Below are positions 27,628 through 37,495 of a stretch of 64,000 nt of DNA, piece after piece. Below the pieces are notes generated by a model, which saw only the letters and a list, made by a program, of their open reading frames with translations, made no database searches and was not told where the DNA came from. Source of the stretch: Streptomyces sp. NBC_00190 (GTDB taxonomy: Bacteria > Actinomycetota > Actinomycetes > Streptomycetales > Streptomycetaceae); the NCBI RefSeq assembly GCF_036203305.1, contig NZ_CP108131.1, positions 7,564,001 through 7,628,000 of the forward strand. Direction: 5' to 3'. The translations under genes were made by a program, and so were the position numbers. Each line of letters begins with the position of its first letter. The first letter of the stretch is position 1.

Positions 27628-29139
27628 CTAGAGGGCCTGGGGGAAGCGGAAGAGGCGGTCGGGGTCGTAGGTACGGCGGACCTGTTCCAGCCGGGCGAGG
27701 TTCGGTCCGTAGTAGGCCTCGCGCCAGCCGTCGAGCTTCGGGTCGGTGTAGTTCTGGTACGCCCGGCCGCTCGCCCAGGGCCGCAGGGCCTGCCAGAGAC
27801 CGTCGAGCCAGCCCTGGTGCCGGGCGACCTCGGCGGCCGTCGCGGACTCGGGCCAGTAGGCGAGGTACTGGGCGAGGAAGGCGCTGTCACGGTGGACGAA
27901 CGCGGTGGCGGCGGCCGCGACCCGGTTCACGGCGCCACCGCAGACCCCGTCGAACTGCACCACCCCGAGGCCGCCGCGCGGAACCGCGGATCCGTAGCGC
28001 CGGACGGCGGCCAGCACGGCGCCGACCGCCGCGTCGGGCAGCCCGGCGCCCGTCCAGAAGTCGGAGCGCGCCGCGTACGAATCCCGGCCCAGCCGCCCCC
28101 GCGGGTCCCGGCCGGGCAGCGTGCCCGGCAGCCGGCACTGCTCCGCGGTCCGCTCCAGACAGCCCGACATGGCCCGTACGGTGTCCCCGTAGCTCCGTAC
28201 GACCGTCCAGCTGTCCGACGCCGGCCGGCCGACCAGGTCCGAGAGCCGGGTCAACTGCCCTTCCAGCTCGGCGCGCCCGTCGAGGCACACGACCCGGACC
28301 GCCGGGGGTGGCGCGGTGGTACCTGATTCGACCGTGAACTCCACCTGGCTCCAGAACGGGTCCGGGAGCCCGGCCAGCCAGCGCTGCCAGCCGCGCAGCA
28401 CCGCCGCCGAGTCGGCGGCGGCCCAGTGGAGTTCGGCGAAGGCGCAGTCGCCCACCGGGTGGGTGCGGAAGCGGAATTCGGTGACCACCCCGAAGTTGCC
28501 GCCCCCGCCGCCCCGCAAGGCCCAGAACAGCTCGGCGTCCCGGTCGGCGGAGACCTCGCGGACGGCGCCGTCGGGGGTGACCACGCGGGCCCCGGTGAGC
28601 CGGTCGGCGGTGGTGCCGTGGGCCCGCGCGGCCAGCCCCAGACCGCCGCCGAGGGCGAGTCCGGCGATGCCGACGGAAGGGCACAGTCCGGTCGGGACGG
28701 CGAGCCCGCGTGCGGCGAGGGCGGAGTTCACGTCCCCGAGCCGGGCTCCCGCTCCGATCCGTACGCCGTCCCCGTCGGCGGCCACCGCAGCCATGGCTCC
28801 GGCGTCGACCACCAGCCCGCCCGCGCGCGTCGACCACCCGGCGTAGCCGTGCCCGCCGCCCCGCGCGACCACCGGCACGGCGGAGCGCCGGGCGAAGTCC
28901 AGACAGACGGCCACGTCGCCGGCGTGCGCGGGATAGGCCACCGCGCCCGGAGCCACGGCGTCGTACCGCGGCTGGAACAACTGCCGCGCCTCGGCGTAGT
29001 CCCGGTCGCCCGGGAGCACCACCCGCCCGTCGATCCCGCGGGCGAGCGCGCCGTAGTCCGGACCGCGGACGGTCGCCGCGACGGAGGCGAGGACGGCCGC
29101 GGCCACGCTGCCCAGGACCCGGCGCCGGTGGAGGCTCAT
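27628..29139 (-). CDS. Tat-exported FAD-dependent oxidoreductase, BBE type
   Basis: The N-terminus SLHRRRVLGSVAAAVLASVA is a Tat signal. The PCMH-type FAD domain carries ARGGGHGYAG, whose His is the usual covalent flavin site, and GLCPSVGIAGLALGGG, which may supply a second (cysteinyl) link. The C-terminal BBE motif is present (AYQNYTDPKLDGW, AYYGPNLARLEQVR). Enzymes of this class oxidise sugars or alkaloid- and polyketide-like alcohols. It is 503 residues long and shares a strand with the protease. The substrate is unknown. Confidence 0.93.
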   Translation of the reverse strand: MSLHRRRVLGSVAAAVLASVAATVRGPDYGALARGIDGRVVLPGDRDYAEARQLFQPRYDAVAPGAVAYPAHAGDVAVCLDFARRSAVPVVARGGGHGYAGWSTRAGGLVVDAGAMAAVAADGDGVRIGAGARLGDVNSALAARGLAVPTGLCPSVGIAGLALGGGLGLAARAHGTTADRLTGARVVTPDGAVREVSADRDAELFWALRGGGGGNFGVVTEFRFRTHPVGDCAFAELHWAAADSAAVLRGWQRWLAGLPDPFWSQVEFTVESGTTAPPPAVRVVCLDGRAELEGQLTRLSDLVGRPASDSWTVVRSYGDTVRAMSGCLERTAEQCRLPGTLPGRDPRGRLGRDSYAARSDFWTGAGLPDAAVGAVLAAVRRYGSAVPRGGLGVVQFDGVCGGAVNRVAAAATAFVHRDSAFLAQYLAYWPESATAAEVARHQGWLDGLWQALRPWASGRAYQNYTDPKLDGWREAYYGPNLARLEQVRRTYDPDRLFRFPQAL

Positions 29140-29286
29140 GCCTCCTTCCTCCCACCGCCCGCGCCGATCGCCGTGAAGGCGGGCCCACAGAGGCCGGGTT
29201 GACCCCCGAACGGCCCACAGCCGAAACGATCCGGCTTCTCATATATCCCGTTCGGGCCCGGCGGCGATCACCTTAGGCTGCGCCCC

Positions 29287-30474
<1,188 letters not shown>

Positions 30475-30513
30475 CCGGGGATCCCGGCCGCCGGCAGCTG
30501 CGGCCGCCGGGGC

Positions 30514-31167
30514 TCAGGCCTTGCGCGCGAGCAGGAACCCCTGCGGACCCTTCTCGTCGCCGTCGGGTTCCCGCACCAGGCGGCCCACCTCGGCGAGGCC
30601 GGCCCCGGCGAGCAGCCCGGCGATCAGGTCCGGCGGGGTCCAGTACACGTCGAGGTCGACCGGATGCCCGTACGCGTGCTCCAACCGGATCTTGCGGTCG
30701 CCCGCTTTGAAGCCGATCAGCACGTAGCCGCCCGGGGCCAGGACCCGTGCGAACTCGGCGAATAACGTGGGCAGTCGGGACGGCGGGGTGTGCACCGTGG
30801 AGTACCAGGCCAGCACCCCGCCGAGTACCCCGTCCGCCACGTCCAGCGCGGCCATCGAGCCCACCTCGAAGCGCAGCCCCGGATACGTCCGCCGGGCCAC
30901 GGCCACCATCGCGGGGGACAGGTCGACGCCGAAGGCCCGTACGCCGAGCGAGTCCAGATGCGCCGTCACCCGGCCCGGACCGCAGCCGAGGTCCGCGACG
31001 GCGCGGCCCGGCCCGCCCCGGTCGCCGCGCACGTACTCGGCGAACGCGGCCAGCATGGACCGGTCCAGCGGCTTGCCGGACAGTTCCGTGCCGAGTATCC
31101 GGGCGTAGTCGGTGGCGACGGTGTCGTAGGAAGTCTGTACGGAGCTCAGGTTCCAGGTCTCTGTCAT
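30514..31167 (-). CDS. SAM-dependent methyltransferase with a TTA codon
   Basis: The 217-residue class I methyltransferase has motif I VADLGCGPGRVTAHL, the acidic post-I GVDLSPAM and motif IV/V LGGVLAWYSTVH. The start MTETWNLSSVQTSYD at 31167 is chosen because homology to UbiE-like enzymes begins there. Codon 135 (30765-30763) is TTA, the rare Leu codon that needs the bldA tRNA in streptomycetes, so translation may be limited to late growth. It is convergent with the P450. The substrate is unknown. Confidence 0.88.
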   Translation of the reverse strand: MTETWNLSSVQTSYDTVATDYARILGTELSGKPLDRSMLAAFAEYVRGDRGGPGRAVADLGCGPGRVTAHLDSLGVRAFGVDLSPAMVAVARRTYPGLRFEVGSMAALDVADGVLGGVLAWYSTVHTPPSRLPTLFAEFARVLAPGGYVLIGFKAGDRKIRLEHAYGHPVDLDVYWTPPDLIAGLLAGAGLAEVGRLVREPDGDEKGPQGFLLARKA

Positions 31168-31182
31168 GCCCCTGGACAGTAT

Positions 31183-31203
31183 CCTCCGGACTCCGTCCGG
31201 AGG
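31183..31203. repeat. 21-bp perfect inverted repeat
   Basis: CCTCCGGAC and GTCCGGAGG flank TCC. It lies 16 bp before the methyltransferase start and 23 bp after the siderophore-synthetase stop. It could be the operator of the methyltransferase or a terminator for the synthetase. Absence of a T-run leaves both open. Confidence 0.5.
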
Positions 31204-31226
31204 GAATCCCGTCCATGTGCTCCGGC

Positions 31227-32741
31227 TCACCCTCCGGTCAGGGGATTGGGCAGCTCCGCCCACTGATCACCCGGGACACCGGGGCTCAGCCGCATCAGCG
31301 TGAGCGCCTTGGTGGGCAGCGGGCCGGTCAGCAGCGCTTCGGTGTCGGCGGTCGCGGGCAGGCCCGCCGCCTCGGCGAAGGCGTCGGCGAAGGCCCCGGC
31401 CGAGCCCGCCGTGGCACCGAGCGCACCGGTCAGAAGCGACCCGAACAGCTTGCGCCGCAGCGCGGCCACGTCGTCGGTGATCAGCCTGCCGGACAGGGGC
31501 GGCACCGGCAGCCCGTGCCGGACCAGCCGGGCCGGGCTGATCCGGATGTCGGCGAGGTCCCGGTAGACCAGCCGCAGCGGGGCGCCGGTGGCGGAGAGGA
31601 CGACCAGGAGGTTCTGGCCGTGGGCCTCCAGCGCCACCCCGAGCTCCAGCACGCGCAGGCACACCGAGAGCGCGAGACGCGCGAACTCGGCGCGCCAGGC
31701 GGCCGAGCGCGCCTGCGGGAACGAGGCCAGGGCCGCCACCGGCAGCACCCGCTCACCGGCGGCGGCGTCCGCGTAGACCTCCGGCGGCTCGCGCAGCACG
31801 GCCGCCAGGTCCGGGCTGTGCGCGGTCGCCGCGCTCAGGGTGCGGGTGAAGCGCAGCCGGCCGTCGAGGCGCTCGGACAGCCTCTGGGCGAAGTCGGACA
31901 CGGCCGCCGCCGTTTCGACGGAGTAGCCGGAGATGTCCCGTACGGAGGAGGTCAGCCGGGTGCTCAGCGCCGTCTTGACGTGCGCGCCGCCCGCCACCGG
32001 GGCGAGGGTGCGCAGGGCCATCAGCGGATGCGCCGCGAAACCGTCCCGCACCCGCTCGTGCTTGAGGGTGTGCGCCGCCTGCCAGGGATGCACCGGGACC
32101 ATGATCCGCCCCGCGTCCCGCAGCTCCGCCGGCCAGTCACCGGTGACCAGGCACTCCTCGGCCCGTACGGGGACCAGGCCGAGCTCCACCACGGGGCGGT
32201 GCTCGGGGGCGTACGCCAACTGCTCGGCCACCGAGAAGCCGGGCCGGGAACGGCAGTTCGGGTGGTACGGATGCCCGTCGACCACCCGCTGCTCCCACTG
32301 CCAGGTGGTGAGCGCGGCGACGTCCGGGTCGGCGGGCGCCTGCCCGGCCCGGGAGAGCGCGAGGGAAGCCGTGCTGCCGTCCAGCTCGGCGGCGAACTCC
32401 TCGCCGTGCGGGACCCCCAGCGCCGCCACCAGCCGCGCGGCGTGCCGGTAGGGCTTGCCGTCGAGCAGCAGCTCCGTCACGTACGCGTCGGTGGCGTAGG
32501 CGTCCGGCGGCGGGCCCTCCAGTCGCCCGCCGCCCGCCAGCAGCAGTTCCAGGCCGGTGCGGCCCCGCTCGCGGGCCGCCACCCACGGCAGCGGTTCGAA
32601 GGCGAGCGCCCGCCACAGCCGGGTCAGCACGGCCGCCCGGGCGCCGTCGAGCGCGGCGCTGTACGCGGGCTCGAGCGCGGGCCGCACGGCGGCCAGTTCC
32701 GCGGCGACGGCCTGTTCGGCGGGGGAGACGGGAAAGTACAT
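31227..32741 (-). CDS. NIS siderophore synthetase (IucA/IucC family) 1
   Basis: The 504-residue protein has GHPYHPNCRSRPGFS, the ATP-binding VKTALSTRLTSSVRDISGYS and the C-terminal EAHGQNLLVVL/YRDLADIR region of the IucA/IucC superfamily. These enzymes adenylate a carboxylate such as citrate and join it to a hydroxamate or amine. It is divergent from a second synthetase, and the two probably act in one pathway. No decarboxylase, monooxygenase or transporter for the siderophore is within the window. Confidence 0.93.
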   Translation of the reverse strand: MYFPVSPAEQAVAAELAAVRPALEPAYSAALDGARAAVLTRLWRALAFEPLPWVAARERGRTGLELLLAGGGRLEGPPPDAYATDAYVTELLLDGKPYRHAARLVAALGVPHGEEFAAELDGSTASLALSRAGQAPADPDVAALTTWQWEQRVVDGHPYHPNCRSRPGFSVAEQLAYAPEHRPVVELGLVPVRAEECLVTGDWPAELRDAGRIMVPVHPWQAAHTLKHERVRDGFAAHPLMALRTLAPVAGGAHVKTALSTRLTSSVRDISGYSVETAAAVSDFAQRLSERLDGRLRFTRTLSAATAHSPDLAAVLREPPEVYADAAAGERVLPVAALASFPQARSAAWRAEFARLALSVCLRVLELGVALEAHGQNLLVVLSATGAPLRLVYRDLADIRISPARLVRHGLPVPPLSGRLITDDVAALRRKLFGSLLTGALGATAGSAGAFADAFAEAAGLPATADTEALLTGPLPTKALTLMRLSPGVPGDQWAELPNPLTGG

Positions 32742-32775
32742 CGGAGGCTCCGCGGATCGGGTTGTCGCTTGACCG

Positions 32776-32793
32776 GATGATCACCTCATCATC
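32776..32793. promoter_or_regulatory. inverted repeat between divergent siderophore genes
   Basis: GATGAT-CACCTC-ATCATC is centred in the 106-bp divergent spacer, well placed to control both synthetases. It does not match the DmdR1/DtxR-type iron box. The regulator is unknown; the GntR protein downstream is one candidate. Confidence 0.45.
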
Positions 32794-32847
32794 GCGGATA
32801 CTGAAGATCACGACCGGAGGTCGCGTCCCGCGATCCCGGCGCACCGG

Positions 32848-34407
32848 ATGGACCGAATGGAACCAGTGGACCTCAACGCCGCCGCCGACACCTATGCCGC
32901 CACCCCGCTCCTGAACTGCCTGCTCCGGGAGGCCGCCGAATCCGCCGAGGAGCACGGTGCGGGCGTCCACCGGCTGCGCGGCAGCGGGCGGCTGCTCCGG
33001 GTGCGGGGCGGCCGTCGGCCGGTGCGCCCCGAACTGCGCCTGGCGGGCGGCTGGCGTCTGCTCAGCCACTCCGAGCTGGTCAAACTCACCTCCGACGAAC
33101 TGGGCCGGTACACCGGGGTTCCGAACGACGAACTCCCGGTCGAGATCACCGACAGCCGGGACGCGGTCGCCGCACTGCTGGCCGCCCGCGCCACCGCCGA
33201 GCCCCCGGTGGACCCGTACCTGCTCTCCGAGCAGTCCCTGGTCATGGGCCACCCGAACCACCCCGCCCCCAAGGCCCGGGGCGGGGCGCCGGTCGGCAGC
33301 TGGCTCCCGTACGCGCCGGAGGCCCACGCCCGCTTCCCGCTGGCCTTCCTGGGGCTGCGCGAGGACCAGGTGGCGGAGGAGGGCGGACCGGCCGCCGCCG
33401 CGGCGATCGACTCCCTGGCCGATGCCCTCGACGGGCCGCGCCCGCCCGCCGGCTACCGGCTGCTGCCCGCCCATCCCTGGCAGCTGGACCTGATCGGCTG
33501 CCGGACGACGGTGCGCGAGGCCTTCGCCGACGGGCGGCTGCTGCGGCTGGGCGAGAGCCGCCGGCCGGCCTGGCCGACCGCCTCGATCCGGACCCTGTAC
33601 GTGCCGGACCGGTCCGCCGACCTCTTCGTGAAGTTCAGCCTCGACGTCCGGATCACCAACGACGTGCGCCGGCTGTGGCGGCACGACCTGCTGAAGCTGC
33701 GCCGTACCGACGCGGCGGTCGAGGCCGGCTTCGCCGCGCTGCGCCGGGCCGGTTCGGGAGCGGCCTGGCTCGCCGACCGCGGCTACCGGACCGCCGGCTT
33801 CGCCTTCGAGCAGCTCGCGGTGCTGGTCCGGGACGGCTTCCACGACGGGCACGCGCACGCCGCGCCCGGGGCCACCCCGCTGCTGGCGGCCGCGCTCGCC
33901 GAGGGCTACGCCGGAAGCCCGCTGGCGGGCACCGCCGACCCGGCCGCCTGGTGGCGGGCGTACCTGCGCCAGGTCGTGCCGCCGGTGCTGGAGCTGTTCG
34001 CCCGCCACGGTGTCGTGCTGGAGGCGCACCTGCAGAACAGCCTGGTCGCCGTCGACGCGGCGGGCATGCCGGTGCAGGCCCTCTTCCGCGACGCGGAGGG
34101 GGTCAAGCTGCTGCCCGACCTGGACCGCGCGGCGGCCTGGCAACGGCTGGTCTACTGCCTGGTGGTCAACCATCTGGCGGAGATCGCGGGGACGCTGTGC
34201 GAGCGGCATCCGGACATCTCCGCGCTCGTGTGGCCGGCCGTACGGGAGGAGTTCGTACGCTACGACACCACGCGCGGCCTGCCCGAGATCGCGCAGCTGC
34301 TCGCCGCCCCCGCCCTGCCCGCCAAGACCAACCTGCTGCTGCGCTGGACCCGTGCCGACGGCGCGGACGCCCGCTACCTGCCGCTGCCGAACCCGCTGCG
34401 GGGGTGA
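32848..34407 (+). CDS. NIS siderophore synthetase (IucA/IucC family) 2
   Basis: The 519-residue protein has GHPNHPAPKARGG, YRLLPAHPWQLD, VKFSLDVRITNDVRRLW and VLEAHLQNSLVAVD...FRDAEGVKLL, the conserved order of the family. It is clearly different from synthetase 1, so they probably perform different condensations. ATG 32848 and ATG 32857 are both possible; neither has a strong ribosome site. The C-terminal FhuF-like Cys motif is absent. Confidence 0.93.
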   Translation: MDRMEPVDLNAAADTYAATPLLNCLLREAAESAEEHGAGVHRLRGSGRLLRVRGGRRPVRPELRLAGGWRLLSHSELVKLTSDELGRYTGVPNDELPVEITDSRDAVAALLAARATAEPPVDPYLLSEQSLVMGHPNHPAPKARGGAPVGSWLPYAPEAHARFPLAFLGLREDQVAEEGGPAAAAAIDSLADALDGPRPPAGYRLLPAHPWQLDLIGCRTTVREAFADGRLLRLGESRRPAWPTASIRTLYVPDRSADLFVKFSLDVRITNDVRRLWRHDLLKLRRTDAAVEAGFAALRRAGSGAAWLADRGYRTAGFAFEQLAVLVRDGFHDGHAHAAPGATPLLAAALAEGYAGSPLAGTADPAAWWRAYLRQVVPPVLELFARHGVVLEAHLQNSLVAVDAAGMPVQALFRDAEGVKLLPDLDRAAAWQRLVYCLVVNHLAEIAGTLCERHPDISALVWPAVREEFVRYDTTRGLPEIAQLLAAPALPAKTNLLLRWTRADGADARYLPLPNPLRG

Positions 34408-34465
34408 GGGGAGGGTGAGTAACCGGCCAAGGTGGTGCCCGGACCGCGTCCCGCTCTCACATAGA

Positions 34466-34475
34466 GGTATAGACC
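34466..34475 (+). promoter_or_regulatory. GntR/HutC-type operator
   Basis: GGTATAGACC resembles the GGTCTAGACC core bound by DasR/HutC-type GntR regulators and lies 58 bp before the GntR gene, so autoregulation is likely. Confidence 0.45.
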
Positions 34476-34533
34476 AATGCTACGTTGGGCGGGCAGACCG
34501 CGCAGTCCTTGACCACCCGTCAGAGGAGAAGCC

Positions 34534-35307
34534 ATGCCCCCCTCCCCATCGCGGGGCGGCGGCCCGGCCGCCATGCCCAAGTACCTGCGGATCGCCGCGG
34601 CGTTGCGGCAGGAACTCGACCGCGTCGCGCACGTCCCCGGCGGCAGACTGCCCTCCGAACGCAGCCTGGCCGCCCGCTACCAGGTCAACCGGCAGACCGT
34701 CAGGGCCGCGCTCCGGCACCTGCGCGAGGACGGCCTCGTCGTCACCGGCCGCCGCGGCACCCGGTCCGTCGCCGTGGACGCCGCGGCTGCCGCACCCCTG
34801 TCCGCCCCCGTCCCCTCCCCCCTCCTCGCGCAGAGCTGGCTCACGCTGGTGACCGTGCCGCCCTCGCTCGCCGCGCTGCTCGGCATGAGCGGCGGGGAGC
34901 GCACCCTCGTCCTGCACCGGCGCGAACGCGGCCCGGCGGGCGAGGCGCTGCGGCACGCCGTCACCTACCTGAGCCCGGGCGCCGTCGCGCGCAGTCCCGA
35001 ACTGGCCCGCTACCGCGACCGGCCGGCGCCGGTCCGCGACGAGGACCTGGACCCGCTGTACCACTGGCTCGACCGGGCCGCGGGGGACGGCCGGGTCGCC
35101 GAGACCCTCACCATGACCCGCACCACGCATCCGCCGGCCGCCGCGTCGCAGGCCGGCGGCCTGACCGTGCGCCGCACCCTGCACGACGCCTCCGGCCGGC
35201 TGCTGGCCGTCACCGATCTGGCCTTCCCCACCTGGGACCGGCTGACCTTCCACCGCGACCCCGAGCGCCCGTACTCCGTGAAGGGCTCAGAAACGCAGGG
35301 CCCATGA
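34534..35307 (+). CDS. GntR/HutC-family transcription regulator
   Basis: The 257-residue protein has an N-terminal winged helix (GRLPSERSLAARYQVNRQTV, RHLREDGLVVTGRRGTRSV) and a C-terminal UTRA-like ligand domain. GAGGAG lies 6 bp before the ATG. HutC-type regulators repress sugar, amino-acid or phosphonate genes until an effector binds. The target here may be itself or the siderophore genes just upstream. It overlaps the subtilisin gene tail to tail by 21 bp. Confidence 0.9.
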   Translation: MPPSPSRGGGPAAMPKYLRIAAALRQELDRVAHVPGGRLPSERSLAARYQVNRQTVRAALRHLREDGLVVTGRRGTRSVAVDAAAAAPLSAPVPSPLLAQSWLTLVTVPPSLAALLGMSGGERTLVLHRRERGPAGEALRHAVTYLSPGAVARSPELARYRDRPAPVRDEDLDPLYHWLDRAAGDGRVAETLTMTRTTHPPAAASQAGGLTVRRTLHDASGRLLAVTDLAFPTWDRLTFHRDPERPYSVKGSETQGP

Positions 35308-36849
35308 GTCGATGTAGCCGGTGTTGCCGCTCCGCGTGTCGAACACGCGCAGTCGCCAGACCCCGTTCGCGGTCCTTGAGGACGCGTCGATCGCGATGAC
35401 CACGGTGTAGTCGGTCTCGATCCACGCCTCCCACTCGTCCTTGACGGGGTATGCCGTGCCGTCCGGGGCGATCACGTCGATCCGCAGGTCCCCGACGTCC
35501 GGATGCCTGACGGCGATCTCGACGTCGAGGTCCGCCGGGGCCGTACCGGACACCCCGCTCACGGTGATGGGGGAGTCGACCGTCGCCTGATCGGCCACCG
35601 GGTAGTCCGTGGTGTTCGCGAACCGCCGACCCGGCGGCCGCTGCGGTGAACCGCCCGCGTAGAGCAGCCGGTTGGCGGAGCCCGGGCCCGGGTCGATGAC
35701 CGATCCGGTGCTGGCGTAGGCGGTGAGGGCCGCGCCGACCTGGGCCGGGGTCGCCGTCCGGTGGGTGGAGAGGTGGAGCGCCGCCACCCCGGTGACGTGC
35801 GGGGTCGCCATCGAGGTACCCGACATGGTCGTGTACCAGTCGTCGGAGAAGTACGCGGCCGACGAGATGGAGTCCCCGGGGGCGAACAGGTCGACCAGAG
35901 GCCCGTAGTTGGAGTAGGAGGCGCGGTGGTCGTAGTCGCCGACCGCCCCTACCGTCAGCGCCGCCTGGACCCGGGCGGGGGAGTGGCCCGAGGCGTCGAT
36001 GTCCTGGTTGCCGGCGGCCACCGCGTAGGTGATCCCCGAGGCGATGGAGTTGCGGACGGCGGCGTCCAGTACGTCGTCGGGGTCCCCGCCCAGGCTCATG
36101 TTCGCCACCGCAGGCTTCGCCGCGTTGCGCGTCACCCAGTCGACGCCCGCCACCACCTGCTCCGTGGTGCCCTGGCCCGTGTAGTCGAGCACCCGGACCG
36201 CGACGATCTTGGCCTGTTTGGCGACCCCGTGCGTGGAGCCCGCGACCGTACCGGCGACATGGGTGCCGTGGCCGTGGTCGTCCTCGGAGCTCATGTCGTC
36301 GTCGACGGCGTCGTAGCCGTAGGAGGCGCGCCCGCCGAAGTCCTCGTGCGTGATGTGGACGCCGGTGTCGATGATGTACGCGGTGACGCCCTGCCCGGCC
36401 GAGTCCGGGTAGGCGTAGGCGGCGTCCAGCGGGAGACGCCGCTGGTCGATCCGGGACAGACCCCAGGAGGGCGGGTCCGGCTGGGTGGCGTCGAGCTTCA
36501 GCGTCCGGTTCTGCGCCACCTCGGCGACGGCAGGGTCCGCGGCGAGCCGCCTGGCCTGCCGCTCCGTCAGCTGTGCGGAGTACCCGTTCAGCGCGGCGTC
36601 GTACGTGCGGCGGATCTTTCCGCCGGAGCGTTCGACCACGCTCCGGCCCCGCGCGGTACGGGACGTCGCGCGGGCGGGGTCGAGGAGGACGAGGTAGCTG
36701 CCGGCGACGGCTCCCGGCGCGCCCGCGTAGCGGACGGACCCCTCCGGCGGACTCGCCGCCGAGGCCCCGGTGTGCAACCCGAGCGCGAGCGCGGCGGCCA
36801 GCGCGAAGGCGGCGCCGCAGCGCCGCCATAAATGCGGTCTCGTGTTCAT
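35287..36849 (-). CDS. secreted subtilisin-like protease with propeptide and P-domain
   Basis: This is a signal peptide (residues 1-32), an I9-type propeptide (YLVLLDPARATSRTARGRSV, YDAALNGYSAQLT) and an S8 catalytic domain. Its triad is Asp in YIIDTGVHITHEDFG, His in GHGTHVAGTVAG and Ser in GTSMATPHVTG, with oxyanion Asn in AVAAGNQD. After residue 400 comes a proprotein-convertase P-domain (VDSPITVSGVSGTAPADLDV, WRLRVFDTRSGNTGYIDSW). The enzyme should be exported, cleave its own prodomain and degrade extracellular proteins. It is 520 residues and looks complete. Confidence 0.95.
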   Translation of the reverse strand: MNTRPHLWRRCGAAFALAAALALGLHTGASAASPPEGSVRYAGAPGAVAGSYLVLLDPARATSRTARGRSVVERSGGKIRRTYDAALNGYSAQLTERQARRLAADPAVAEVAQNRTLKLDATQPDPPSWGLSRIDQRRLPLDAAYAYPDSAGQGVTAYIIDTGVHITHEDFGGRASYGYDAVDDDMSSEDDHGHGTHVAGTVAGSTHGVAKQAKIVAVRVLDYTGQGTTEQVVAGVDWVTRNAAKPAVANMSLGGDPDDVLDAAVRNSIASGITYAVAAGNQDIDASGHSPARVQAALTVGAVGDYDHRASYSNYGPLVDLFAPGDSISSAAYFSDDWYTTMSGTSMATPHVTGVAALHLSTHRTATPAQVGAALTAYASTGSVIDPGPGSANRLLYAGGSPQRPPGRRFANTTDYPVADQATVDSPITVSGVSGTAPADLDVEIAVRHPDVGDLRIDVIAPDGTAYPVKDEWEAWIETDYTVVIAIDASSRTANGVWRLRVFDTRSGNTGYIDSWALRF

Positions 36850-36938
36850 GTGGCCAAGGCTGGGGCCGTTGCGGAGCAGGGCACAAGGGGGCCGGGGGCT
36901 GCTGGGGCGGGAGTGCGGAATGTGAGTGCGGGAACGGG

Positions 36939-36955
36939 CCTAAGCGTCGCTTAGG
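36939..36955. terminator. perfect short palindrome at the regulator stop codon
   Basis: CCTAAGCG-T-CGCTTAGG covers the TAA stop of the winged-helix gene. A hairpin terminator or protein site is possible; the loop would need to open inward. Confidence 0.4.
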
Positions 36956-37340
36956 AGGGCTCCGCCAAGAGGTCCGGGACCGGAGCGATGCCCAGGAGCT
37001 CGGTGGCTTCCGCGTCGCTGATGTCAGGAGCCGGCGGCGGAGCGTCGGGGTCCGCGGAGGCGCCGGTCAGCAGGGCGAGCAGGCCGGCCACTTGGACACC
37101 CGCCTCGGCCGGGTGGCGGAAGACCGCGCCCGGGGAGATGTCGTACCGATTGCGTCGGCCGTCGCGGACGCGCCGCAGATATCCGTCCGTCTCCAGGTCG
37201 GTGACGATCGTCTGCACGGTCCGCTCGGTCAGTCCGCACACGGCGGCGACGTCCCTGAGCCGCACGGCCGGGTCCCGGGCGATGGTCACCAGAACGCGGG
37301 CGTGATTGGTCAGGAATGTCCAGTTTTGTCGCTGAGACAT
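36951..37340 (-). CDS. winged-helix transcription regulator, MarR-like
   Basis: The product from ATG 37340 is 129 residues: SQRQNWTFLTNHARVLVTIA, then a winged helix with recognition helix LTERTVQTIVTDLETDGYLR and wing RVRDGRRNRYDI. An ATG at 37349 would add three residues. It is divergent from the sigma factor gene. A perfect 12-bp palindrome lies in the shared region and may be its site. It could act on the sigma gene, though nothing in the sequence proves this. Confidence 0.85.
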   Translation of the reverse strand: MSQRQNWTFLTNHARVLVTIARDPAVRLRDVAAVCGLTERTVQTIVTDLETDGYLRRVRDGRRNRYDISPGAVFRHPAEAGVQVAGLLALLTGASADPDAPPPAPDISDAEATELLGIAPVPDLLAEPS

Positions 37341-37390
37341 GCTCCCCATGCGGTCATGATGCGATACGCGATTCATGTGATGCAAGACGT

Positions 37391-37402
37391 GAAATGCATT
37401 TC
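37391..37402. promoter_or_regulatory. 12-bp palindrome in the divergent region
   Basis: GAAATGCATTTC is a perfect palindrome in an unusually A/T-rich stretch between the regulator and the sigma factor gene, 51 bp from the regulator start. A TTGACG at 37412 may be a -35 for the sigma gene. Confidence 0.4.
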
Positions 37403-37495
37403 CGGTAATTCTTGACGTACGACCAGAAGCGGTCCACCATCTACGGCAGTCAAGGTCCCGCGCCGCAAGCCGACCAGCCCAAGGAGCGAACCCCC

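Noticed and set aside
32742..32847. DmdR1/DtxR iron box between the siderophore synthetases
   Set aside because: The TTAGGTTAGG-type palindrome is absent. The dyad present has a different sequence.
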